Below are positions 21,753 to 35,048 of a DNA stretch of 64,000 nt, piece by piece (the first letter of the stretch is position 1; each line of letters starts with the position of its first letter). The notes below the pieces were generated by a model. The model searched no databases and had not been told where the DNA came from. It worked only from the letters and a program-made list of their open reading frames with translations. The DNA is from Adiantum capillus-veneris (taxonomy: Eukaryota; Streptophyta; Polypodiopsida; Polypodiales; Pteridaceae), in NCBI GenBank assembly GCA_014529385.2, contig CM043962.1:122351970-122415969 (forward strand), given 5' to 3'. The translations under genes and the position numbers were made by a program.

Positions 21753-22829
21753 TTTGTGTGTTTCTATTCCCCGATTGGAGTGTACACATATATTTACCTT
21801 CCACTTGGTCATTTTCTTGAGTACGCTTTCATTCATATACATTCAAGGCTAGCACTAATCGCTAGTTACCTTTGGATGTAATCTGCCAGCTCATGGCTTA
21901 AACATCATGCTAGGTCTGGAATTGAGAACTCCTCTTTTATGTTATTGGTTCTTGTACTTTGACGTATATTGAAATTTATAAAAGTGTAAAATGTATAATT
22001 CTTGCATAGACTATGAGGTAGGTGTATCTCTCAAAAGCACTAAAGCTCATATCAAATGGATCATTATCTTCAGTTAAGAGAACACTTCATATAAAAAAAC
22101 TCATCATCGTTTGAAACTTAATGAATCCCCCCCCCCCCCGCCCCCAACATAGCACTTCCTTTGGCATACCAAAAATGTTTTCATCATGAATATTCAAACT
22201 AATTCTCAAATAAATGGGCGCATGCATCAAAAAACAAGAGAGGACATTTTACTCGCACCAAATTAATCATCAATTTCTCTAATAAGGGCAAACAATTTAT
22301 CATGATTTGAACATAGGGATAGAATTTACCCAATCCACATAGTCCTTCTTTTGAAGACCTATATATATGCCTATAAAATAGTGTTACTTCATTGAGAGGA
22401 ATCTCTTGTACATTGTTTTCCCTAAGTTTTTCATTCAAATCTTGTACTTTTCACATAGCACCTATGGCTTGAAGGATTTGTAAAGAAAAATAAGCATTGT
22501 AAATTCCAATCTATCTAGATTGTGATTTATAAATTTATATGTAATAGCTTCGTGTAATATCTACAAACATTTCAGTGAAGAGCTATGAAAATGGAATAAG
22601 TCTTGGACTAGTAAATTGTAGATTTGACTTGCCACTTAGACCTTGACTAAATCCTGCTTAAGATAGTCACCAAATTTTGGCAAGGAAAATTTGGAACCCA
22701 TAGTGGCCTCTGACAATGAATATCTTCTTGTAGAAGATGCCTTGGGGGGCCTTACTGATCGTCATCAAGATCCAAGCTGGAGGTATTGGCCCAAATAGGT
22801 GATTGGGTGAAAAACGGCTAGTGAGGACC
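20208..22829. other. Intergenic DNA, no gene recognised
   Basis: No open frame with a recognisable domain on either strand. It contains a TC/TG compound microsatellite (21681-21760) and a C-run (22127-22145). The frame at 20832-21047 on the minus strand has no family I know. Confidence 0.5.
21681..21760. repeat. TC-TG compound microsatellite
   Basis: TC run of about 39 bases followed by a TG run of about 28 bases and degenerate TTTG units. Confidence 0.95.
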
Positions 22830-23105
22830 TCTCCCACCTGCTTAAGAGTGCTTGGTGATTAGAGGGCTGGAAGGAAATATTTGTAAATGCATCCAAAGAA
22901 CTTGGAAAATAGGGTTCCTTAGGAATGATTTGTTCCTAGGATGGAAGGAGATGAAAAGCCAAGCACTCTTACTTTGTACACAAATTGTTAGATTTTGCTT
23001 CTTTCATCATATTTGGAAGGCTAGAAACCATCATGTATTTGAAAAGGACCTTTCTATGGCTAACTTCATAGAGATTATCCAAGAAAGTAGGGAAATGATA
23101 TAAGA
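22830..23105 (+). pseudogene. LINE (non-LTR) reverse transcriptase C-terminal fragment
   Basis: The frame contains LFLGWKEMKSQALLL and FCFFHHIWKARNHHVFEKDL. The WxxWKARNxxVF pattern is characteristic of the region after the RT in plant LINE ORF2 proteins. Only about 80 residues are left, with no RT core upstream. It ends just before a MITE. Confidence 0.5.
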
Positions 23106-23125
23106 TATAAGTAGTTTGGTGGTTA

Positions 23126-23376
23126 CTCGGGGGGTTCACTATGTGTAAAACTACCATATCACGTGCGTACAAGACATGTTTGTAAAACCCCTTATCTGTG
23201 AATTTTATTAAGAATATAATTAATGTACCCTTTTCTTTTAAAATCTGTAAGTTTTTTTCAAATTTGAAAAAATAATGCCCTTATGTATATATATTTCTGT
23301 AAGTTTCAATAACTTTAAATACCCTTTTGTTGAACTCACATGATAGGTTATATTTTTATTTGGTGACCTCCCCGGG
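23126..23376. mobile_element. MITE copy 1, 8-bp target duplication
   Basis: Ends CTCGGGGGGTTCAC and GTGACCTCCCCGGG are inverted repeats with two mismatches over 14 bases. Flanks are GGTGGTTA at 23118-23125 and 23377-23384, a perfect 8-bp direct repeat. About 90 percent identical by eye to the copy at 48636-48882. No coding capacity. An 8-bp duplication suggests hAT-type mobilisation (inference). Confidence 0.9.
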
Positions 23377-23541
23377 GGTGGTTATTTATTTTCATAGCGC
23401 TCAGTGCTACTCCATTTGCCTGCACCTCCCTCCCTCTTCATCACCATTGCTCCCCCCGCTTCCTTTTGTATCCCTCTTTTCCCATCCCCTGCACTACCCA
23501 CAACCCCCGCTCCTCCCTTCCCCTCATTGGATACCCACACT

Positions 23542-24389
23542 CCACCTCCCTTGTTATTGTTGCTCCCCCTCCACCTCAATTGCTGCCAAGGATGCATGTA
23601 TTCACACATTACACATTTTGGTTCAATACACTCACACACTTCTGAAGGTAGTCCGTCTATCTAGGGTAAGGGTGGGTGGCTGCACCAAAAACTCAACTAA
23701 TACCTCCACTACTTTCTTCAGAAGAATGTATGACAAGTTGAAAGCTTTGTAGAAAAAGAAACCTCAAGGGAAATTTCTCATTGAAACTCTCATTGATTTC
23801 TAGCATTTACCTTATGATTCTCATATAATATAATTTAACACTTACAATAATGATGCTAAGTTAATAATAGGCTATATTAAACCCATCTAGACAATAAGAC
23901 AAAGACAAGATAGAATATTGTAGTCAATGAAATAGCCAAATTAAATGAGGCTCAAGCCCATAGATCCACCTCCCTTGTTATTGTTGCTCCCCCTCCACCT
24001 CAATTGCTGCCAAGGATGCATGTATTCACACATTACACATTTTGGTTCAATACACTCACACACTTCTAAAGGTAGTCCGTCTATCTAGGGTAAGGGTGGG
24101 TGGCTGCACCAAAAACTCAACTAATACCTCCACTACTTTCTTCAGAAGAATGTATGACAAGTTGAAAGCTTTGTAGAAAAAGAAACCTCAAGGGAAATTT
24201 CTCATTGAAACTCTCATTGATTTCCAACATTTACCTTATGATTCTCATATAATATAATTTAACACTTACAATAATGATGCTAAGTTAATAATAGGCTATA
24301 TTAAACCCATCTAGACAATAAGACAAAGACAAGATGGAATATTGTAGTCAATGCAATAGCCAAATTAAATGAGGCTCAAGCCCATAGAT
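23542..24389. repeat. 424-bp perfect-period tandem duplication
   Basis: 23542-23965 and 23966-24389 are the same 424-bp unit with about five substitutions. The unit contains no recognisable gene. Confidence 0.97.
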
Positions 24390-25080
24390 TATTCGCTTGA
24401 AGAAGCAGCTTGAAAAGGAGATCAATAATTACCAACAATGGCAATGGGAAGCTGAACAAGCAGAAGGATTGCTAAAGAAAGAATAGGAAGCACGAGATTA
24501 CTCCAAAAATAGAATAAAAGAGCTACAATAGAACTCAAGAATGAGAACACTGAACTTGTAGCAAAAAACAAAGATATGGAAAAATTTGAGTTATGTTTGA
24601 GCCAAAAACAAGCACACATAGATAGCTTAATGACTACCAAAGATCTACTAAAACAGGATAAAATTGATAAGTACATCTATCATCCATTGGTGGACATCAC
24701 TAGTAGCTGAGAAGGAAATATAACCTTTGAGTTGGAAGACTTACAACACACAATAGTAAATATGAAATGAAATCTAGCAGACGTTGCCTTAGAATATACC
24801 ATTGTGTCGGCCAATCAATTAATCAATAAGCACCTCCAAGAAGATCATGACAATAAATTTTTTCAGATCAATACTAAAGGTAACGATGATAAGGAAGACA
24901 AAGATGACAAAGGGGATGACTTCATTGACATGAAACTAGATTTATTCCCTCAAAAATATGGTAATGTTAATGATGATCACGATCAAAGAAGAGAAATTTT
25001 GATTGCAATACTGAGGAAAATTAGCATAAGGAGTAGCAATAACAAACTTTGGACAACCAATCAGAACAAGAAGATCTAAC
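24390..25080 (+). pseudogene. Decayed coiled-coil / acidic protein fragment
   Basis: Read through several stops and a frame change, it encodes heptad-rich sequence (IRLKKQLEKEINNYQQWQWE, then KDMEKFELCLSQKQAHIDSL). An acidic frame 24804-25079 follows (NDDKEDKDDKGDDFIDMK). The composition resembles the coiled-coil frame at 55-57 kb that follows the Tat-like element, but I cannot show they are homologous. Function unknown. Confidence 0.4.
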
Positions 25081-25664
25081 TCACAAGCAACATAATAATC
25101 AATAGTAGAACTAGAAAAATTTAGCAAAGATGGGAAAGGGAAAGTCCATTCCGATAGATAAATAATTAGAATATACCATCCTTTTGACATTGTTGTTAAT
25201 CATAAGCACAATGGAAGGCTTAGAACAACAACAACAATGCCAGCTCTCTCCTCAACCCAATGCCATACAAGTTTTAAGGAGAATACCAAAATATGTATTT
25301 CCCAAGGAGGATGTGTATGGTAGTCCAAAAATCAAACAACTAACCACAGTAATCATGCAAATGTCGAGACTATAGCTGGAATTCTTACTAGGAAATAGAC
25401 CAGCTTACAAATGTATGCAAGTAGTACGTGATCAAATGAAATCTACTCTTTATACTATTTGACAAAAGAATTATGGATCTCATAAGTGTATCTATCTTAC
25501 TGGTGATCAAAGGAAAAGGGAAAAGCACAAGGATAACACTTAAGAGAGCAAGAGGAGTCACTCAAGAGGCTGTTTCATTTGTTCAGAATAACAAGGAAGA
25601 AGATGATGGGAAAAAATGATACTATAATATAATATAATATATGGAAACTATTTTAGACTCCCTG

Positions 25665-26935
25665 GTTCATCAACACAAGAATCTCCCTCACACACATGCT
25701 CTCAAACAGAGAATAAACACTCACTCCATGATTAGACTCAACAAAAGACACATATAACTTCAGAGCTAGCAAATAGAACATAGAGAAATGAGCAGACAGA
25801 GCAAAACACCATGGCTAAAGCTTCTCTCACATTCCCCTACTCAGAATTTGTTCCAATACAAGTGCCATCTGATGGTTATACTGTCCAACCCAAAAATGTT
25901 CTTGGCATAAAATATCAGAGTCAAAGATTCCGACCTAACCAAAATCCAACCTAGCAAAATCCTGAATCAACAAATAATTAGACTCATCAATAATTAGAGT
26001 CAGCAAATAATTAGACTTAGCAAATATCTGACTGACCAAATATCTGACTCACTAATATTTAGAGTCAGTAATACTCAGAGCATCATTCCAATTTTAGACC
26101 CAACAATATTCAGACTCAACATATAATACCCAGTCAACTTATGGAACATCTGGTGGTAGATTTCGTAGAAATCCGACTCGGATCCACACATACCTTGATC
26201 AAACTGAAATTCCTTATCCTATTTTTCCAAAAATTCCTAGTTACTATATAGCATAAAGTATAGTGCATGGAACCTAATCCAAGATATACAAATACACCAT
26301 ACAACACTATGACAAACTCATTGTTAGGATCTTCATATGAAGCAAAGTGTAGTGCCTGGTACTTAGACCAAGGCACACAAAATACATCATAGATAGAAGC
26401 TAAACATCACCCAAACATTCCCCAAAAGATTATATCACATGAGAAATCAGAGAAAATGAACTTATGAAACCAAAAATGAATAAGTATGTCCATTCTCCAA
26501 GAGGATGAAGTAAACAATAGCAGAATCAGCCTTTGCAACCTCTGAAAGATGAGAATCTGATTTTGAAAATCAGGTTTTTGCAATCTAGGCACCAAACCCT
26601 GAATATCCTCTTTAAAATTTTGAGTATCCACTACCTTTCCATATACAAAATTCTCCTCTGTAGATTTTTGAGATACCCACTTCTGCAACTGATTGACTTT
26701 TCATTGTTGATGGATGTGATGTATTGCTGCCTTTTTGCATTGTGAACTTTCTGTTGTTCCATCGAAAATTTTCGAAGTCCAAATTTTTTCAAAATCAAAT
26801 CATCGTCATGTAAAAGGCACATTCCACCTAATCCAATCATTAAGTCCACCTGAACATTCCTGTAATGTATTCTTCTTTGCCTAGTTTGCAACTCAAAAAT
26901 TTGTAGCACATAAATCCTAAATTATGATAGTCCAC
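25665..26935. repeat. Left 1.27-kb direct repeat
   Basis: Homologous to 28977-30272. It has an internal run of degenerate short repeats of the form GACTCAGCAAATATCCGAC (roughly 25900-26110). Confidence 0.85.
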
Positions 26936-27731
26936 TATCCATATCTGACAGTCCATCCTGTAAGAATCCACTTCTACTATCTCATTAGCTTTAAAACACA
27001 CATCTTCCAACAAAAGTATGCTTGGATTGAGAACAACTTGTCCCACACCAATTTTAAAAAGCACATCCATTGATATTTCATCATTTTGCATTTCAAAGAT
27101 CATTGTGTGCTCCACAACACCTGTTGAACCTATTTTATACTCCTCAAATAATTCCTCTTGACTTCTTCATGCTTGATTTGATCTGTGAGACCTTTTCCTG
27201 ATTCATCTCTATTTAGATTGGAACAACAATCAATCTGCTTCTTCCAATTCTTTGCTAACTGAAGCATATTCTTGCTTAATATCGACCTATGACATCAAAA
27301 TCTGTCCTTCAAAACATTCAAAACCAAAATTCTGATTCGCTTAATCATTCGCAACATCTGGCATAGTGGTTTGATTTTTTGTCTGAATTTGTCGATCTTC
27401 ATCAAAATCAGCATCTATAACTCCTTCAATGTTCCTTCAGCACCTTTTGGAAACATTTTCACATGTAGGGATCTTTTTGGTGGAGACCCCTCTTGTACTG
27501 ACATGTTTTCCAAAAATTCCTCCTCAGCAAATCTAATTTCAAGAAATCTGATTTCCAGTAATTCCTCCTCTATATTCATCTCACTATCCACCTCTTCAAG
27601 TGCGATTTGAATAACAACATCATGGTTATGTATGACATGCTTCTCCTCACAAATAGGGTAACAACATTTTCCATATGAAAACAACATAAGTTTAAGCAAT
27701 GGATCTTCCTCTTCCACTCCATGGGTATACT

Positions 27732-28244
27732 CTAGTGTAGGTTAGGGGTATCTAGGGGCTCTTCTAGGCTCTTTTGGCCAACCTCCTTTTGCACCTCCTT
27801 CTCCTCCATCTTTGGTATCCCTACTTGGTGGATTACGGGCTCCATGCTCCATTCATCATCATCATCATCACTCAAATCCCCTTCAAACTCATTCTCATAT
27901 GCATCCCTCAGCTTCTCACATGATTTTTGCAACTTGAAAACCTTCTTTCTATTAGAACATGATTTTTTCCTATCCCCTTTATGATCGTCTAGCCATTCAT
28001 ATGCATTCTCCAAGTCATCTTCAAAATCATCCAACTTCTCTAAGGCTCTTTCCATTTTGTTATAGAAAGTTGCCTTTTGCAATTTGCGGCTAATGTTATG
28101 AAGTTTTGTGCACAAATCCACCATGCACCACTTTCTACAAGCATCTCACTTTGAGCACTCATCAACTACACATGGACAATCATCCACCTCATGCTTATTA
28201 CTCATGCAAACCTCACATGTCTGTTTCTTCCTTTTACCCCCCAT
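27732..28244 (-). pseudogene. Small CCHC zinc-knuckle, coiled/acidic protein
   Basis: From the ATG at 28244 the frame gives MGGKRKKQTCEVC and a perfect C-x2-C-x4-H-x4-C knuckle (CEVCMSNKHEVDDC, residues 10-23). A Cys cluster (CPCVVDEC) follows, then an in-frame TGA at codon 33 (28146-28148). The same frame continues from codon 41 to 27732. The rest is charged and helical (ERALEKLDDFEDDLENAYEW) with an acidic DLSDDDDDEW run. About 170 codons in total. The TGA could derive from CGA. The knuckle suggests nucleic-acid binding as in gag proteins. The open second part is intact for about 130 codons. Confidence 0.5.
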
Positions 28245-28976
28245 AACATTCACTTCATTAAAATACAACAATCATGTTTAGCCCTCAAGATTGGTGCACC
28301 ACACCAATCCAAGACCCATTAAATTTGCTAAACAAAGAGCCACGGATGCTGTATAGGAATCCGTACAGTCCATTTAGTTGGTTGCTTAAATTGATTGGGA
28401 TATTTTAGTTTAGTGATGTATTTATATGTTTGGAAAAATTCAGTGAAAGATACCATTCTTGAGTTTGTTTGCTTTGATAGATCTGATTATCAACATCAAA
28501 TTTCTCTATCTGATTTCAAGAAATTATTCTTTTTTCTTTGGAAAATCATCCAAAATTTTGCCATTTTGCAGAGTCTGAATCTGTAGCACCTTGCTAAATC
28601 CGTGCAACCTGAACCTGCAACACCTTACTGAATCTGTGCAACCTGAATCTACAACACTTATAGCAGCAAAATCTGAATTTTGAATCTGCAGCAACGCTTC
28701 TAATCAAATATGATCCGTTGCTTTCGAATTTCTGCTCCTCGGTCTAACATTTTCTCCTTCAGGATAGGTTCTTTCATAGCCTCATTACTCTCGTGAAACA
28801 CAAACACCAACCTCGAATGCTGACACAAAAGGTAATTAGACCCAGCAGACATACCATTACAATAGGTAATAAAAAAGACAAGAATGTCAGACACAACACA
28901 CAAACAATTGCAGTAGGTTCATCAAATGTGTTGGCGAAACCTTCAATAGCCCAGCGGGATTGCCAAATGTGTTGGG

Positions 28977-30272
28977 GTCCATCAACACAAGAATCTCTCT
29001 CACACACATGCTCTCAAACAGAGAAAAAAAGCTCACTCCATGATCAAACTCAGCAAACGACACATTCAAATAACTTCAGAGTCAACAAAGAGAAATAGAG
29101 AAAAGATCAGATAGAGCAAAGAACACCATCGCTAAAGCTTCTCTTGCATTCCCCTACTCGAAACTCATCCCAATACAAGTGCCATCTGATGGTTATAACT
29201 GTCCAACCCAAAAATGTTCTTGGCATAAAATATTAGAGTCAGCAAAATCCGACCTAACCAAAATACGACCTGACAGAAATCCGACCTAGCAGAATTCTGA
29301 CTCAGCAAATATTCAGACTCATCAATAATTAGAGTCAGCAAATAATCAGACTTAGCAAATATCCGACTGACCAAATATCAGACTCAATAATATTCAGAGT
29401 CAACAGTATTTAGAGCAGCATTCCAATTTCAGACCCAACAATATTCAGACTCAACATATAATATTCAGTCAACACATGGCACGTCCCGGTGGTGAATTTC
29501 GTAGAAATCTGACTCAGATCTACACATCCCTTAATGAAAGTGAAATGCCTTATCCTATTTTTCCAAAAATCCCTAGTTAATATATAGCATAAAGTATAAT
29601 GCCTGGAACCTAATCTAAGATATACAAATACACCATACAACACTATGACAAACTCAATGCTAGGATCTTCATATGAAGCAAGTGTAGTGCCTGGTACTTA
29701 AACCAAGGTACACAAAATACATCATAGATAGAAACTAAACATCACCCAAACATTCCCCAAAGGATTATATCACATGAGAACTCATAGAAAATGAACTTAT
29801 GAAACCAAAATTGAATAAGTGTGTCCATTCTCCAAGAGCATGAAGTAAACAATAGCAGAATCAGCCTTTGCAACCTCTAAAACATGAGAATTAGATTTTA
29901 AAAATTAGGTTTTTGCTAGGCACCAAACCCTGAATATCCTATTTAAAATTCTGAATATCCACTGCCTTTCCATTTACAAAATGCTCCTATGTAGATTTCT
30001 GAGATACCCACTGGTGAAACTGATTGACTTTCCATTTTTGATGGATCTGATGTATTGCTGCCTCTTTGCATTGTCAACTTTTTGTCATTCCATTGGAAAT
30101 TTTCCAAGTCCAAATTTTCAAAATCAAAGCATCCTCCGTATTTTTCAAAATCAGATCATCCTCCTGTAGAAGGCACATTCCTAAGTCCACCTAAACATTC
30201 ATGTAATGTATTCGTCTTTGCCTAGTTTGCAACTCCAAAATCTGTAGCACATAAAATCCTAAATTATGATAG
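28977..30272. repeat. Right 1.27-kb direct repeat
   Basis: Homologous to 25665-26935, including the same internal run of degenerate GACTCAGCAAATA-type repeats. Confidence 0.85.
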
Positions 30273-30279
30273 TCAACAT

Positions 30280-31371
30280 ATGGAGAAAGCACAGTGGCTC
30301 CAAGAAGAACGCCAAGTAATTATAGCAGAGGAGAAGAAGAAGATGGAAGAAATTCAACAAGATGCACATCCTTTAGACGAGGATGATGTCAAGCAAGATA
30401 GAAATCTCAAGAAACTCAAAGAAGAAAGAAAAAAAGAAAGCACGAGCAGAAGTCCAACTAGTCAGATCCTCCCATCAACGGATCCATGAATTGCTTGAGA
30501 GAAAAGCAGCAGAAGGATTTGACAAAGAGTTCAAGCAACAAAAGACCATAGATTTAGATTCCCCAATGGACTCTCCTCATAGCCAGCAATCACATTGCAA
30601 AGAATCGTTGAAAGATACAACCACAACCAAGGATGCAAATGAAATGGAACAACAAGGCTCATGATAACCGCCATCTCTGCCTCTTGCTAATCATCAAGAG
30701 AAAAGAGTTGATCAAAAGGAAAATTCAAATAGTAATGAAGTTGACCAAAGGCATCTCAAGGAGAAAAGCAAGGGAACTCCTACAAAGATGAATCAGGTTG
30801 TTGAAACCTCTCAGCAATGAGAGACAGAAGCAAGAAGAGATGTACGTAATACAATAAGACATGGTGGCGGAGGAAAGGATTGTTAAAGAATTTGATCTTA
30901 AAGAACATCTGTGGGCTCCAAATTAGATGCCATAAATTGATCACAAATCTAGTGATCCAAGATTCCAAGGATGCTAAATCCGGTACACAAAAAGCGAACC
31001 AAGAGATAGAACGGCTAAAACAGCAAGTCAACAATCTGCAAGTAGACAAAGAGTAGCTCCAAACTACTCTAAAGAGGAAAAAAGAAGATGCCCCAAGCAT
31101 CTATCAAGATTTAGAAAGACAAATCAAAGAAAATACAAAGGTCTAGGTGCAACAACAAGCACTAGTAGAGGCTATGGAGGGGAAATCATACGCCGTTGTC
31201 AAGCACACTCTCTCCACCCTCCTATCTATTCAAGATGTACATGCAATTGCCTCTACATCGTATGCATCCATGACCAATGCTGATGAAATCAAATCTTTGA
31301 AAGAAAAGCTTGAGCAAAAGAAATTGGAGCGGAAACTACTAATGGCTGGGATTGTCATGCCAAGGGCATAA
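30280..31371 (+). pseudogene. Decayed coiled-coil protein
   Basis: Starts MEKAQWLQEERQVIIAEEKK (30280) and changes frame near 30480 to RIHELLERKAAEGFDKEFKQ. It resumes around 30950 with QEIERLKQQVNNLQVDKE and ends with DEIKSLKEKLEQKKLERKLL near 31371. Stops and frame changes throughout. Long charged heptads predict a coiled coil. No catalytic domain. Possibly the remains of a retrotransposon accessory frame like that at 54301-57322 (inference). Confidence 0.4.
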
Positions 31372-31500
31372 ACCCCGATTGTCAAAGACCAGGCCCAAGG
31401 GGCCGACTGCTAGTGTGGATAGGGACACCATCATCGAGGTCCTTGAGCTGTTGAGTGGGTGGATGTGTGAGAGACTGAGAATAGCAGGTCGAGTGCTTGG

Positions 31501-31743
<243 letters not shown>

Positions 31744-32323
31744 AGGGACTCTTTGCCATTCCAAAATCAGTGGTCCTTCTTCGGCAAGTGAGCAAGATGC
31801 AAAAATCATGATCTGTGAAGACGAGGTGAAGGGAATTGGCAAGCGACTAGCGAGGGCAAGCAACAAGCAATGGAGGCGGGACGAACAACAACCCTCAAGT
31901 TAGATTGTAAGGTTTTTTTGATGCATTTTATCATTGCGTTTTGTGTTTGCGATTGATCTAAACTAGTCTTTTTATTGTTGCATATGTTTTGGGTTTCGTC
32001 CGTGTGACACTTTATGGTGTTCTTAAGGTCAAAATGAAAAAGGAAAATTACCAAAACACCCTTCTAATTTGTGGAAATTCCTAAAATGCCCCTCAAATTT
32101 CCAAAATTCCCAAAATACCACTGGTTATGAGAGTGAATTTCTCCAAAAAATTAGAAAATTTGTAGCTTTTCATAGGAAGACAAATTGTCAAGATGCTAAA
32201 ACTAGAATTTGAGTCAAATTGCCTTCTTCTGCAAGGTAATTTGTGCCAAATTACATGCTAAGCACTGAAAAGGGATTTCAATTGACAAAAAGGAATTAAG
32301 ACTAGGATGCAGGTACTCTAGTG

Positions 32324-32326
<3 letters not shown>

Positions 32327-32416
<90 letters not shown>
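32327..32416. repeat. GA microsatellite
   Basis: About 45 GA units at the start of unit 2 of the array. Confidence 0.97.
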
Positions 32417-32421
<5 letters not shown>

Positions 32422-32965
32422 AGGTGGGGAGGGACTTCACGAGCGGCAAAGACAACCGGCAGGGGGGAGAGGCGAAGACGAGAGGTGGTGGGAGGTGAAG
32501 GCAATTGGCAAGCGGCAAGCGACAGAGGCGGGAGTGAGCGGATTGTGGGCAATGAACAACACCCTCAAGTTAGATTTTAAGGTTTTCCCGATGCATTTAT
32601 CTTTGCATTTTGTGTTTGCCATTGCTCGGTATTTTTACCATTGCATTTTTCTTTGGGTTTCGTGCATGCGATCACATTATGGTGTTCTTAAGGTCAACAT
32701 GAAAAGGGAAAATACCAAAACGCCCCTCAAATTTCCAAAATTCCCAAAATACCCCTAAACTGTGAGAGTGAGTTTCTCCAAAAATTAGAAAATTTATAGC
32801 TTTTCATAGGAATACTAATTGTCTATCATACAAGGTGCTAAACTAGAATTTGAGTCATAATTGCCTTCTTTTGTGAGGTAATTTGTGCCAGAAATTACAT
32901 GCTAAGCACTCAAAAACGGATCTCAATTGTCAAAACGGAATTAAGACTAGGATGCAGATCGAGTG

Positions 32966-33067
<102 letters not shown>

Positions 33068-34506
33068 GGGGGGGACTCCTTGCTATTACAAAATTGGTGG
33101 TCCTCCTTTGGCAAGTGATCAAGTCGAGGAAATCGCGGGCGACGAAGGCAACCGGCAAGGGGGAGCAGCAAAGGCGAGAGGTGGTGGGGGGAAAAGGCAA
33201 GTGGCAAGCGACTAGCAAAGGTAAGCAGCAGAGGCGTGAGTGAGCAAATTGCGGCCGACGAACGAAAACCCTCAAGTTATATTTGAAGATTTTCATGATG
33301 CATTTATCTTTGGGTTTCATGCGTGCGATAAATATCGAAATTTGCTAGGTGCGATTGCACTAAACCGGTCTTCTTAACATTGCATTTTTCTTTGTGTTTT
33401 GTACATGCAATCACCTTATGGTGTTCTCAAGGTCAAAATGAAAATCACCCCTTGTTTGTGGAAATTCCCAAAATACCCCCAATATTTTGTCATAAATTCA
33501 TAAAATGTCCTTCAGATTTTCCAAAATTCCCAAAATACCCTTGGTTGAGAGTAAATTTCTCCAACCATTTTTTTTTTTGTAGCTTTTCATAAGAAGACTG
33601 ATTGTCTATCATACAAGATGCTAAAACTAGAATTTGAGTTGGTTATGTACGCTTTGGAGATTCATTATTTTTAGACATAATTGCCTTCTTCTACGAGGTA
33701 GTTTGTGCCAAATTACATGCTAATCACTCAAAAATGGATCTCAATTGTCAAAAAGGAATTAAGACTAGGAAATCTTGAAGAAAATTTTCAAAATACCCCC
33801 AATATTTTGTCATAAATTCCCAAAATGTCCTTCAAATTTTCCAAAATTCCCAAAATACCCTTGGTTGAAAGAGTAAATTTCTCCAACATTTAAAAAAGAA
33901 AAGATTCTCATAAGAAGACTAACTGTCTATCATACAAGATGCTAAAACTAGAATTTGAGTTGGCTATGTACGCTTTGGAGATTCATTATTTTTAGACATA
34001 AAACCCTTCTTCTGCGGGGTAATTTGTGCCAAATTACACGCTAAGCACTCAAAACGGATCTCAATTGTCAAAAAGAAATTAAGACTAGGAAATCTTGAAG
34101 AATCCAACCAAAATAGATGCAAGGGTATTTTAGAAATTTTTGAAGTTTGAGGGGTATTTGGGGAATTTCCACATATTAGATGGGTATTTTGGCAATTTTT
34201 CCATTTTAAAATTTGTTAGGCGGAAATACACTAACCCGATCGTTTAGGGCGACAATGTTTTTTTCCCAATGCACTGATGACAAAGGACATAATGAATTAG
34301 GGCAACCCTCTACTATATTTGGAGATTTTTACATTAAAGAGTTTCATGCGTGCTGTCACCTTATGTTGTTCTCGTACATTATATCACCTTGGGGTGAGAT
34401 TTAGAGATAAATCTCAAAATTTGTAGGTGGGATTAGAGTACATTACTTAGGTTTGTTTTCTTTATTGTTTACAACATCAGCCTATTGTCTATGAACCTTT
34501 TGAAAT

Positions 34507-35029
34507 TGTTAGCGACTGGACACACTCAACGGAGGATGATTGGATACCTTTTTCCTTTGTAATCATTCCTTAATTGACAAGAAACTGTCATTTCACCTTT
34601 GTAAATAGTGGGGCTTGCAGAAGCTTCCAAATTGTATCCCATTTTTGACATTTAGACTTACTAAAAGGTTAAATTGGAACATTAGGGTTTGAGAGTGTAA
34701 GGTATTTATACCACTCTTGACCTTAATGCAAAGAACCTTTTGTCATTTTCATAAATTTGTCTGTGTGAGTTGAGCGTACTCTGTGTAAGAGAGAGAGTGA
34801 GAGTTCAGAGCTTCGCTACGCGCGCCCTGGTGATCCGTTTGAAGGACCGAGAAGTAACTTAGACATTGGGTAGAGACCTTTGTAGGAAGTAGGTAATAGT
34901 CGGTCGAGTGTAGGTTGACACCCTATGCTTTCTTCCATGCGCCTGCGGGTCGAGCTTCGTCCTTAGCTCAAAAATCTTGTTAGGTGAGTTCTCGCTGTGC
35001 TGACGTCCATCGCGGCATATCCGCCAACA
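34507..35029 (+). repeat. 5' LTR of the Tat-like element
   Basis: 523 bp. It starts TGTTAGCG and ends CGCCAACA, short inverted ends with one mismatch. The end is one base before the primer-binding site. A TATA-like box is at 34703. The left end follows directly on the GA array. Confidence 0.72.
34703..34710 (+). promoter_or_regulatory. Candidate TATA box of the Tat-like LTR
   Basis: TATTTATA about 200 bases into the LTR. Transcription would start near 34740. Confidence 0.4.
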
Positions 35030-35030
35030 T

Positions 35031-35048
35031 TGGCGCCGCTGCCGGGGA
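35031..35048 (+). other. Primer-binding site, Asp tRNA type
   Basis: TGGCGCCGCTGCCGGGGA differs by one base from the Asp-tRNA site used by plant Athila/Tat Gypsy elements (CGTTG in place of CGCTG). It supports both lineage and orientation. Confidence 0.88.

Larger units (their letters stand above)
25665..30272 (-). mobile_element. Probable non-autonomous LTR-type element with 1.27-kb direct repeats
   Basis: Block 25665-26935 matches block 28977-30272 in the same orientation, diverged by roughly 10-15 percent with indels. Both begin at a CATCAACACAAGAATCTC stretch and end at AATTATGATAGTC. They flank a 2.0 kb core that encodes on the minus strand only a small CCHC-knuckle protein (27732-28244) and an acidic frame (27415-27717). 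No RT or integrase. A layout of long repeats around a gag-like frame recalls TR-GAG/LARD elements. I found no convincing primer site, so repeats without LTR identity are an alternative. Confidence 0.5.

Noticed and set aside
23327-23752. Pro/Ser-rich ORFs around 23.4-23.7 kb
   Set aside because: Low-complexity translation of a CT-rich stretch; it overlaps the 424-bp duplication and has no domain.
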